From Bacteroidales bacterium (GTDB taxonomy: Bacteria; Bacteroidota; Bacteroidia; Bacteroidales; Tenuifilaceae), in NCBI GenBank assembly GCA_013141385.1, contig JABFRB010000032.1:1-49252 (forward strand): a stretch of 49,252 bases of DNA. The letters run 5' to 3'. Below are positions 34,865-42,741 of this stretch, piece by piece; the first letter of the stretch is position 1; each line of letters starts with the position of its first letter. The position numbers and the translations under genes are program-made. The notes under the pieces are model-generated. The model worked only from the letters and a program-made list of their open reading frames with translations, did no database searches and was not told where the DNA came from.

Positions 34865-36382
34865 TTAATACCCCAACTTTTCTAAAAACTTTCTTGTTAT
34901 CTCTGATACCTGTTCCCCGTATTGTCCATACCAGATAAAGTGACGAGCACCTTCTAATGGATGAAATTCAATGCTATTCCCTGCTTCTGTCATCTTTTTT
35001 ACAAACTGATCGGCAGTAGAGAATGGAACATTCCTATCTTGTGTCCCATGAATTATTAATGTTGGGGGTAACCCATTTTTTATTAGATAATTAGGTGATA
35101 TTTCTTTCACTAGATTTTCATCAAGGTTTCTTTCCTTTAACCCCTTTTTTATCCAGCTAGTATTGTCATCATTCAAATCAAATACACCCGAGATAACCAT
35201 CAACACATTAGGAACAGGGCTATACCTTAAATCATCTGTTTTTTCATTCCATTTATCGGCTAATGCTGTGGCAAGAACTAAATGACCTCCTGCACTATTT
35301 CCTGATGCCACAATACGGTTTGTATCGATATTATATTCATTGGCATGTTGTCGTAACCAGCGAATAGCCGATCTGGCATCCATAACCGACTCAAAAGGGA
35401 GTGTTCCATGCCTATACGCCAATCTGAATTCAACAGCAACACCAACCCATCCTTTCTTCGCATAGCTCTGACAGGCATAAAAATTCCAATCAGGCTTTCC
35501 CTCCGACCAACTGCCGCCAGAAAAATAAACTATCACAGGTCTTTTTTTATTTGGATCATCGTTTTTAGGTAAAAACAAATGTATTTCCAAATTGAAATCA
35601 TCAACTGTTTTATATATTTTAATTAGATGATCTTTTCTTCCACGCTCATCGTCTGTATATAATGCTCTAATTTTATTAACGTAAGATGTGTCCTTGCATG
35701 TAGTAATAAAAGTTTGATAAATATTTTCAAGATTTTTTATCCCGAAATTATCAATGTGATTATATAAATAATTAAACGTTAAATAATCAGCTACAGCTTG
35801 ATTCGAAAAATACTTTGGAATCAGATTCAGTGATGCTTGTAGCTGCTGATTATCGAGCTTTTTGTAGCTAGAGTTTTTAAGTTCAATACTCGATTGAAAA
35901 TACAAAAAAGCCTTTAGGTAAGCTTTAAAACTTTCAATTTGCAACAGTTCTGGATTATTAAACTCTTTAATATTTTCATTAATTCTTTGATCAATAAGCC
36001 CATTGGGTAAGGTTTTATCCCCAGTATAACTTTCATGAAAGTATGGATAATCAAGTAGAAATTTATCGAAAGAGTAATGAATATCCTTTGATTCTTTGTG
36101 GATAATAGATTTATCAAATTGTGGAATTTTTATTTCAAATAGTCTTAATTGTTCCACAAAGATATTTCTTAAAGAATCCACCTTTGAAATAAAATTTCGT
36201 TCATTTAAGGAGTATATTTTATTATAATTAGGAAAGAAATAAGCAGCAAATGATTGATTAATTGCCTCCTGTTCTAATTGAAATTGTTTATAAAGACTAT
36301 CGTTTAATTCCTTTTGCTGACCAATGCTTATTTTCGATATTATTATTAAGGAAATTATTAGGAAGAAGAAGATTTTTTTCAT
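34865..36382 (-). CDS. Secreted alpha/beta hydrolase (esterase/lipase)
   Basis: After a signal peptide and a helical N-terminal region of about 260 residues comes an alpha/beta hydrolase domain. Its motifs are VIVYFSGGSWSEGKPDW (oxyanion GG), VASGNSAGGHLVLATALA (nucleophile Ser in GNSAGG), IIHGTQDRNVPFSTADQF (Asp) and GARHFIWYG (His). This is the BD-FAE/carboxylesterase type. The long N-terminal extension is not a known domain to me. It may deacylate plant- or host-derived polysaccharides, but no polysaccharide utilisation genes lie nearby. Confidence 0.85.
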   Translation of the reverse strand: MKKIFFFLIISLIIISKISIGQQKELNDSLYKQFQLEQEAINQSFAAYFFPNYNKIYSLNERNFISKVDSLRNIFVEQLRLFEIKIPQFDKSIIHKESKDIHYSFDKFLLDYPYFHESYTGDKTLPNGLIDQRINENIKEFNNPELLQIESFKAYLKAFLYFQSSIELKNSSYKKLDNQQLQASLNLIPKYFSNQAVADYLTFNYLYNHIDNFGIKNLENIYQTFITTCKDTSYVNKIRALYTDDERGRKDHLIKIYKTVDDFNLEIHLFLPKNDDPNKKRPVIVYFSGGSWSEGKPDWNFYACQSYAKKGWVGVAVEFRLAYRHGTLPFESVMDARSAIRWLRQHANEYNIDTNRIVASGNSAGGHLVLATALADKWNEKTDDLRYSPVPNVLMVISGVFDLNDDNTSWIKKGLKERNLDENLVKEISPNYLIKNGLPPTLIIHGTQDRNVPFSTADQFVKKMTEAGNSIEFHPLEGARHFIWYGQYGEQVSEITRKFLEKLGY

Positions 36383-36523
36383 TTTATGCTAAATGTTTGT
36401 AGAAAAAGGCTGATAACCCTCTCGCACAGAGGATTGAGTTGGATTTCGCTTGTGCGGATTTGCAATTTTGAGTGTTCGAAACCTTGATGTGAATATGAGA
36501 AATATTTATTTTTTGCGTAATTG

Positions 36524-36931
36524 TCAAATTACGTTAAACGATGTTTTTGGATTTATATAATTTAAACCTAACGGTTTAACTTTTAGAAAGTCTTTGTCAT
36601 TATCAGAAAGCAAGATAAAATTATTTACCATTGCAGTAGCAGCAATAATAGCATCAGGCAATTTTATTCTTGTTTCTTTTTTTATTTGTATAGCCCTCAT
36701 TATAATATCATCGTTAATAAAATGTATTTCTGAACCTGCCAAAAATTCCTCAACAATTTTAATATCATTCAGATTTGGCGGATTCCAAACCAACAATTCA
36801 ATTTTTGTAATGAATGAAACATTACTATCATCATCAACTAGAGCATCCATAAAAGAAATTGCATCTGAAGGAAATTGATTGTTCAAATACTTGATAACCG
36901 CACAGGTATCTATTAAAAATCTCTGTCCCAT
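36524..36931 (-). CDS. PIN-domain ribonuclease toxin (VapC-like)
   Basis: The 135-residue protein starts MGQRFLIDTCAVIKYLNN. It has the full set of PIN acidic residues: Asp8, Glu45 (KIELLVW), Asp93 (KLPDAIIAATA) and Asp110/112 (LLSDNDKDF). So it should be an active Mg-dependent ribonuclease. Its start overlaps the antitoxin gene by 19 bp, the usual translational coupling. It is the third gene of a unit whose first gene is the large DUF4209-like protein. Confidence 0.9.
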   Translation of the reverse strand: MGQRFLIDTCAVIKYLNNQFPSDAISFMDALVDDDSNVSFITKIELLVWNPPNLNDIKIVEEFLAGSEIHFINDDIIMRAIQIKKETRIKLPDAIIAATAMVNNFILLSDNDKDFLKVKPLGLNYINPKTSFNVI

Positions 36932-37182
36932 TCGCTACGTAAATCTAAAATTTGATTGTCAATTTCTTTTTCACTCTGTTTGGTTAATTTCCCTCTTAAA
37001 GTTGATAATTTCCTTTTTGGTTTTTCAGATGACATTATGAATGTTGATCCAACTGGAGGACAGAACATAACAATATCGTTTTCGATACCACAAATAAAGT
37101 CATCAAAAGAAAAACCTTTAAATTCTGTTTGCCATCCTGCAATTTTATATTCAACCTGTGGTTCATTCACTACTGTTACCAT
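36913..37182 (-). CDS. Antitoxin-like protein upstream of the PIN gene
   Basis: The 89-residue protein ends in KPKRKLSTLRGKLTKQSEK and a C-terminal helix EIDNQILDLRSEWDRDF. That helix is typical of antitoxins that wrap VapC-type toxins. The N-terminal half (EYKIAGWQTEFKGFSFDDF; IVMFCPPVGSTFIM) is not a standard DNA-binding fold I can name. It overlaps its upstream gene by 20 bp and its toxin by 19 bp, so three genes form one coupled operon. Confidence 0.75.
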   Translation of the reverse strand: MVTVVNEPQVEYKIAGWQTEFKGFSFDDFICGIENDIVMFCPPVGSTFIMSSEKPKRKLSTLRGKLTKQSEKEIDNQILDLRSEWDRDF

Positions 37183-39097
37183 TGTTGTTTTCTCCTTTTA
37201 TTTCAATAAATTTATACTTACTTAATTTAATAATGATACAGAAAAGAATCACAATATGTTCAAAAGAATATTCAAAAACATCCATCAAACTATGAGCAAC
37301 TGCATTTCTTAAATTTAAACCTGCCTTCTCTGCTAGCACATATTTAATTAATATTCTGTCCTCCTCGTCAAAATTAGTTTTCTGTTCAGGTGAAATGCCT
37401 GCCAATAAATCATCAAGTAATTTTTCCATCACCAATTTATCAGAACCTTTTTGCCTTGTTTTAAATGTTGCGACTCCGATTTTTTCACAAAAATAACGTA
37501 AAAGTCCCTCAACTTTTAAAGTTAAACTATCGGTTATAGTAACAAAATCACATTGATAATTATTGTCAGCAAAGAATTTATCGAGTTCTTCAAAAACTCT
37601 TTTAAGTCCAGGTTTTAATGTATCAATTGGTTTTACATCTACTTTTTGTCCATGATAATTTCTAACAATAACTTCATTAAACCATGTGCCTTCTAAATAA
37701 AATAGAACGGAAGCATAATCTATTTTTTTGGCTTTATAAGCTTCGATAAAAAACCTATGCATGGTTTGTGTACCAACTTGAAAGTTAAATGTATATGAAT
37801 TCCAAAAATTGAATTTTTCTTTTTCTTCATCTGTATAAAATACATCAACAGTATTGCCAAACTTATCCATAATTGAAGTTGGTAACATGGAGAGCAAAAC
37901 AGTTTGGCTACTTAACTCAATAGAACGATCTTTAATATTTTGAATTTTATCGTACCAAGGCGATGTAATGAAATGATGAATTATGCCTTTTTCATCGTTT
38001 TCGGCAACAGTTTTTAAAATACGCTCATTCATATTATCTGCATATTCCTTTGGTAATCCCTGCTTTATTACCGACAAGCGAAACTTTCCTCTTAATTCAG
38101 CATAATATTTTTCTAATCTACTAATGTCATCAGTAAGTTTAATCTGTTGATAGATGCGAAGTGCATTTTCCGCAAAATTCACGCAAGCAAGATTAGCTTT
38201 ACTTTCTGCATCAGTTGCAAGTTTTTCATATAATTTCGCTTTGCAATTTAATAAGTAGACAACTGGTTTATTTCTTTTTTGTTCAATAGTAATATTACGA
38301 TCAATGGCATACATAGCACCCCAAGCATAGGTTTTTTCAAGTTCTTTTGCACCTTCCAAGTTTTTATCAAGTATTTTCTGAAAGTCTATTAATTTATTTG
38401 ATAAACCAAAATAATCAGACAATAAACCGGAAAGATCAAGTAAAATACGTAGAGTACCCTCTCTTGTCACATCCCAATCCTGATGAGTTTTAAAAATATA
38501 CTTTATTATATTTGTAAGTTCGGGTTCAAGATTTGATTTCTCTGCAACGCCAAATGCCATTCGAAGTGAATGAAAAAAGTGTATAACGTAATGATTCTTT
38601 TCACCGCCTTTATCTGCTTTGGTGTGATAATCTTTACTAAGTTGAAATAACTCATTACAAAGTTGACGTTTAAAATCATTACGTTTTGAAGTGGTTGTTT
38701 TCTGACCAAAGTAAACCATTAAACCATATTCTGTTTTTGCATAAAGATTCTTGCATTCATTGTATCGTTTTTCGAAATATTCAAAATCTTGCTGGGTATA
38801 TTTAGTAACATCAGGCCAGTAAAGAGGTATTTGGCTTCCATCCTCTAGAGTTTGAATGCCACTCATTTGCCAACTTAATCCTTTAATAATTCCTTTTTCA
38901 TTATCGTTTTTTTTATCAAAAGATTTTTGTACTGAAAAAACCTGTCTGTCAAGGTCAGCAATTGCTGCAATATCGTGTTTGCCCTCTTCAAAAAAAAATT
39001 TACAAATCTTCTGAAATTCAGAATTGATAACACGTACATCCTCACAATCATAAGAACTCTCATCAATTTTTTTTAAATATTGTGCAAGTGCATTCAT
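37163..39097 (-). CDS. DUF4209-like large HEPN-type protein
   Basis: This 644-residue cytosolic protein is nearly all helical. Near its C-terminus it carries GLNLRNAVAHSL, which fits both the RN-x3-H signature of DUF4209 and the R-x4-H motif of HEPN ribonucleases. I recognise no other domain in the N-terminal 500 residues (coiled or repeat-like helices; FFHSLRMAFGVAEKSNLE). It is the first gene of an overlapping operon with an antitoxin-like protein and a PIN ribonuclease. The combination of two potential RNases suggests an abortive-infection or toxin system; this is inference. The upstream 39098-39500 spacer carries barrel-gene repeat L. Confidence 0.55.
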   Translation of the reverse strand: MNALAQYLKKIDESSYDCEDVRVINSEFQKICKFFFEEGKHDIAAIADLDRQVFSVQKSFDKKNDNEKGIIKGLSWQMSGIQTLEDGSQIPLYWPDVTKYTQQDFEYFEKRYNECKNLYAKTEYGLMVYFGQKTTTSKRNDFKRQLCNELFQLSKDYHTKADKGGEKNHYVIHFFHSLRMAFGVAEKSNLEPELTNIIKYIFKTHQDWDVTREGTLRILLDLSGLLSDYFGLSNKLIDFQKILDKNLEGAKELEKTYAWGAMYAIDRNITIEQKRNKPVVYLLNCKAKLYEKLATDAESKANLACVNFAENALRIYQQIKLTDDISRLEKYYAELRGKFRLSVIKQGLPKEYADNMNERILKTVAENDEKGIIHHFITSPWYDKIQNIKDRSIELSSQTVLLSMLPTSIMDKFGNTVDVFYTDEEKEKFNFWNSYTFNFQVGTQTMHRFFIEAYKAKKIDYASVLFYLEGTWFNEVIVRNYHGQKVDVKPIDTLKPGLKRVFEELDKFFADNNYQCDFVTITDSLTLKVEGLLRYFCEKIGVATFKTRQKGSDKLVMEKLLDDLLAGISPEQKTNFDEEDRILIKYVLAEKAGLNLRNAVAHSLMDVFEYSFEHIVILFCIIIKLSKYKFIEIKGENNNGNSSE

Positions 39098-39269
39098 GTT
39101 TTACTCTTAGTTTACTTCTAATTCTTCACTTATTATCTTTAACACAATAAACTTTCAAAATTATCTTAATTTTAAGAGTGTTTTCAATTTTCATCCATTT
39201 ATAATGGGTTACATTTCAATTTATGTGTGTTATTTCTATCTTTTACAATTGCTGTCAAGCAATCTATGC

Positions 39270-39448
39270 ATATAATAAACCTATACCCTACACAAATATA
39301 TCTTTTGTTTTTTTAAAATCAAATTGGATATCAAAAGAATTAGTATACGATTATCGCCCAAACCGATAACCAATGTTCCACTCAAAACATTTTATGTAAT
39401 TGGTGTGAGAAACTCTCCAGATGGCCTTTTTAGCCTATCGGCAGCCTA
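39270..39448 (-). repeat. Barrel-gene 3'-end repeat, copy L
   Basis: The 35 bases at 39349-39383 are identical to 42740-42774, the last codons of the PagL-like gene (EWNIGYRFGR-stop). The similarity continues into the downstream side (TTTGTGTAGGG...). On the other side it joins TTTCTC and the GCCGATAGGCT hairpin (39413-39448), also seen in copy M. It lies directly 3' of the orphan MNT gene and fills most of the 39098-39509 gap. Confidence 0.75.
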
Positions 39449-39509
39449 TAGAGGCTAGCTACTATTTCTCCAGAAGTCTATTGATTTCTTCAATAAAAGT
39501 TGTTTTCAA

Positions 39510-39833
39510 TCACGCATGTAATCCATTAGCTAAAGCGTTCACGAAAATAGGTTGCTTTCCTCTCAAGGTCAAAAGTTCAGATTCGCCAATAATATGAGTA
39601 TCAGTTATTATATTGTATTTTAGATCAATTTCATAGCAAACATCCGATATTTCTCGTTCAATTTCCCAATCTGCTTTCTGTTTTAGAACAATAAGGATGT
39701 CGTAGTCAGAATCCTTATGTGCTTTTCCACTAGCCTGAGAGCCAAAAAGCACTACGTCTTTAATATCATCCGAAAATTTAGATTTCAGCAGATGACTTAA
39801 ATCTTTCAGAACTCTCTGTCTGTCAACTCTCAT
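39510..39833 (-). CDS. MNT-type nucleotidyltransferase, orphan
   Basis: The start at 39833 gives MRVDRQRVLKDLSHLLKSKF. The catalytic motif GSQASGKAHKDSDYDILIV (GS plus DxD at 31-45) is that of minimal nucleotidyltransferases, which in HEPN/MNT pairs AMPylate and silence the HEPN toxin. The usual HEPN gene directly downstream is missing: after the TGA the DNA only continues in frame for 15 codons (TTFIEEINRLLEK-stop), perhaps a HEPN remnant. The gene is bracketed by two copies of the barrel-gene repeat, so it was probably inserted as a unit. Confidence 0.8.
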   Translation of the reverse strand: MRVDRQRVLKDLSHLLKSKFSDDIKDVVLFGSQASGKAHKDSDYDILIVLKQKADWEIEREISDVCYEIDLKYNIITDTHIIGESELLTLRGKQPIFVNALANGLHA

Positions 39834-39879
39834 AAAAATAATTTTATTCAAAGATAATTAATCCTGATGAATTAATCTC

Positions 39880-40135
39880 GCCTACTAATCGAAAAATCCA
39901 CTTGCTACTAATTCGTTTATATGTACTGCATGATAAATCCATTCCCTACACAAATTTAATCTTAATTCCTCTAAGATTAAAATGTATATCAACAGAATTA
40001 GTATACGATTATCTCCCAAACCGATAACCAATATTCCACTTAATAAAACTCGTATGTACAGTGTTGTGAGAAACTCTTCAGATGGTCTTTTAGCCTAACG
40101 GCTACCTAATCGATTAGCGTTTCGTTGGTTTTGAA
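39880..40135 (-). repeat. Barrel-gene 3'-end repeat, copy M
   Basis: Bases 40007-40041 match the end of the PagL-like gene with three mismatches and still encode KWNIGYRFGR-stop. Next to it lies the CTCTTCAGATGGTC...GGCTACC element (40074-40108), as in copy L. The downstream part (39900-39960) leads into a TACATATAAACGAATTAGTAGC core before the MNT gene. It fills the 39834-40172 gap. Confidence 0.75.
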
Positions 40136-40172
40136 TTTTATTATTTTTCATGTTACAATATGTCTATGTTCA

Positions 40173-42056
40173 TTACTCAAGCATTAACTTATTTAAAACC
40201 TCATCACCGGGAATATAATCCCACTCAATTATAAATCGCTGTTCACCGTTACCAACATCGTTCCATGTCCCATCTGACCCCATTTGACCATAATCTTCAA
40301 TACCATTCATATTATTTGGTTCGCAAGATTTCCAATTTGCATATAGATAATTTGTCACTGTTTTGCAATTACAGGCAGCCCAATCCATTTCATTATTTCC
40401 AGTAATACAATTGGGGTTATTATAGTGCCAGTCGACCGTACTACATAAAGTACCATCAACCCAATGCCAAATCCCTTCCTGTCCAACATCCGTTAGTCCA
40501 ATCGAAACAGTTTCACCGGAGGGATCACAGAGACTATTAACAAAATTGTTTTCATCCAATGAGCTAATGATCACTAAATGACCACTAATACTTTCGCAAT
40601 AGGTTTTAGCGTCAGGCCAATTAAAGCCTTTAAATGATTTATAGTATAAATGTCCGTCATAAATACTGCCTTTAACTTTAATTTCGATGGGCTCGAATAA
40701 AAAAATATTACTCAAAGTTGAAGCATCAATGCTAAAGTTGTCATCATGTTCAGGGCATATTCCGTTTAAGTTTATATTAAAGTTCAGCTTTACTTTTGCG
40801 GTTATGTGTTGCTCTGCACCTAGCATACGTGTTGTACCGTTTTGTTTTCCTAAAACATTAATAACATAGCTGGAACTTTGCTCGTCGTAAATTACTGGGG
40901 TTTGAATCTCGGCAAGGGATGGAACTTCAATTTTAAGTTTAAGATCTGTATACTCGAGATTGGCTTCTAAAATAGTCGTTTCAATCGTGAAGAAAATCTT
41001 ATCGTATAAATACAGATTTATTGGATCTATCTTTAAATTCAATGGTACGGTAACCTCTTTATTTATGTTAAGATTGCAGGTTTTTGTGTTACCTGCCAGG
41101 ATATTTAATGGATCATTATTACTGGTTGTATATGAAGGTAATTGCATTTTTATTGCATCTAATGTTTGACTATTGAAATTGGATAAAACTTCCAATATTT
41201 TGGCTTCAAGACTTTGACAATCCTCAATTCTAGTATTTTCACTATCTTCAAACACATTCATTAGTTTCTTGTCGATTATTGTTGATATATCCCCAATTAT
41301 TGTAGTAGAATAATTAATATTATTCATAATACTAATGGCTGAAATACCCAGTCCGATATATGTTAGGCCAGAAATACTATTTTTCCCCCTAGAAACTTTT
41401 GTATCCATATTATAGAACTGATCGGTTATCAGAAGAGGGTAAATATTGCTTTTTTCATTGTAATCGAATTTTAATTCGGTAGAAACAGGGATACCAATTT
41501 CACATGGAACATGATATGAAATATTAGATAGCTGATCATTTGATATTGATACCACAAAGCCACCAATAGCTCTGAGAGATGTGTTTGGATCTCCATTTTG
41601 CAATTCCTTGCTCACATCCTGTGATGAGATATACTGAATAACTATCTCAATATCCCTAGTTAGAATATTGGGCTCTATTTTAACATATGCCCCATCAGAG
41701 GTTGAAATTGTACCTCCTGCTGGTCCAATAGTACCTTTTGTAAGAACATTAATTGGTATTGTATCTGAGTACGCTGAAGTACATGTCCCAGCAATTACTT
41801 CTGCCCTATAGTAAGCAGACGTTTTGGGTACAAGTTTTAGGGTACCACTGGTTGCCCCATCAATGGTTTCCCAGTTGTTCAAATCTTTTGTTTTCTGCCA
41901 ATAAACATTCCCGTAGTAGGAAGTCAGTTCAAGAATAATCGTATCTCCCGAATAAACAGGGTTATCTGTACTTTGTGAAGATATAAGATATTGACCTTTA
42001 GATTGGATAAATCCGAAGATTAGAATTATCGACAGTATATATCTAATTGATTTCAT
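40173..42056 (-). CDS. Secreted protein with ZU5-like and C-type lectin domains
   Basis: Signal peptide (ends near IQSKGQ), then an Ig-like segment (about 25-105, VYWQKTKDLNNWETIDG). A ZU5-like start follows (GTIGPAGGTISTSDGAYVKI), then a long unassigned beta-rich middle. The C-type lectin domain is C-terminal (about 480-615): GHLYYKSFKGFNWPDAKTYC, IGLTDVGQEGIWHWVDG, EPNNMNG and GTWNDVGNGEQRFIIEW. The EPN and WND motifs imply calcium-dependent sugar binding of mannose type. There is no T9SS tail on this protein, but a T9SS-sorted peptide is encoded just upstream. It may be a surface adhesin. Confidence 0.8.
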   Translation of the reverse strand: MKSIRYILSIILIFGFIQSKGQYLISSQSTDNPVYSGDTIILELTSYYGNVYWQKTKDLNNWETIDGATSGTLKLVPKTSAYYRAEVIAGTCTSAYSDTIPINVLTKGTIGPAGGTISTSDGAYVKIEPNILTRDIEIVIQYISSQDVSKELQNGDPNTSLRAIGGFVVSISNDQLSNISYHVPCEIGIPVSTELKFDYNEKSNIYPLLITDQFYNMDTKVSRGKNSISGLTYIGLGISAISIMNNINYSTTIIGDISTIIDKKLMNVFEDSENTRIEDCQSLEAKILEVLSNFNSQTLDAIKMQLPSYTTSNNDPLNILAGNTKTCNLNINKEVTVPLNLKIDPINLYLYDKIFFTIETTILEANLEYTDLKLKIEVPSLAEIQTPVIYDEQSSSYVINVLGKQNGTTRMLGAEQHITAKVKLNFNINLNGICPEHDDNFSIDASTLSNIFLFEPIEIKVKGSIYDGHLYYKSFKGFNWPDAKTYCESISGHLVIISSLDENNFVNSLCDPSGETVSIGLTDVGQEGIWHWVDGTLCSTVDWHYNNPNCITGNNEMDWAACNCKTVTNYLYANWKSCEPNNMNGIEDYGQMGSDGTWNDVGNGEQRFIIEWDYIPGDEVLNKLMLE

Positions 42057-42066
42057 GGTTCAACAT

Positions 42067-42468
42067 TTATTGTAATACAATCTTCTTATATAGGGAAATA
42101 CCTTTGCTTGAAATATTCATAATGTACAATCCCTTTGGTAATCTGGATAGGTTGTATTCTGCTGTTAATCCACTTGAATCTGGATTTTCTTCCGCAACAA
42201 AAACAATTTCACCAACCACTGAACTTAACTGTAATAGTACTTTTGAGTTCCACCTTCGCAATCCGAAATCAACTTTTATTAAACCAGCAGATGGATTAGG
42301 AAATATTTTAATCGGGCAAATTACTATGTCATTAATTGAACTAGTTATACACTGTTCAATTGGAGGTTGTTGAACCCTTAGTACAAAGCGTTTTGTTTGC
42401 GAAAAAACTTGTTGATTTAAAATGAAACAAAAGAACAAGTTTACTAAAAAATATAAGAAGAGTTTCAT
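42067..42468 (-). CDS. Short secreted protein with a T9SS sorting domain
   Basis: The 133-residue product consists of a signal peptide (MKLFLYFLVNLFFCFILN), a linker of about 30 residues, and a T9SS type A sorting domain. The sorting domain reads CPIKIFPNPSAGLIKVDFG, YNLSRLPKGLYIMNIS and KKIVLQ. It is unusual to have a sorting domain with almost no passenger. It ends 11 bp before the lectin protein gene, so they are probably co-transcribed. It may be a stub of a larger gene or a carrier for the lectin protein, which lacks its own tail. Confidence 0.8.
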   Translation of the reverse strand: MKLFLYFLVNLFFCFILNQQVFSQTKRFVLRVQQPPIEQCITSSINDIVICPIKIFPNPSAGLIKVDFGLRRWNSKVLLQLSSVVGEIVFVAEENPDSSGLTAEYNLSRLPKGLYIMNISSKGISLYKKIVLQ

Positions 42469-42600
42469 ATAGTAATTTTTAAAAAGTTCTATAACAGATT
42501 GATAGTAAATCTATATTTTAAATCCTCAAAATACAAATTCCGTTTTGATCTTTCATGAAAAATTCAATTTTAAAGGGAAGTATATATTCATCTAATGAAC

Positions 42601-42664
42601 ACTAACTCGTTTACAAATACCACCCAATGGTATCCATACTACCATGATTTGGTATGTATTGTAC
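42601..42664 (-). repeat. Cassette upstream element, inverted relative to 2611
   Basis: Read on the minus strand it is GTACAATACATACCAAAT...ATACCATTGGGTGGTATTTGTAAACGAGTTAGT. This agrees with 2611-2672 at most of 62-64 positions. Here it follows the 3' end of the PagL-like gene and precedes the T9SS/lectin pair. Confidence 0.7.
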
Positions 42665-42741
42665 CGTAAACCCATCTCTTACACAAATATAACTTTTGTT
42701 TTAGTAATATCAAACTGTACTTTAACAGGATTAGAATAAGA

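Noticed and set aside
39098-39268. Coding sequence in the spacer before the DUF4209-like gene
   Set aside because: Stops occur in all frames; only the AT-rich leader of the operon is present.
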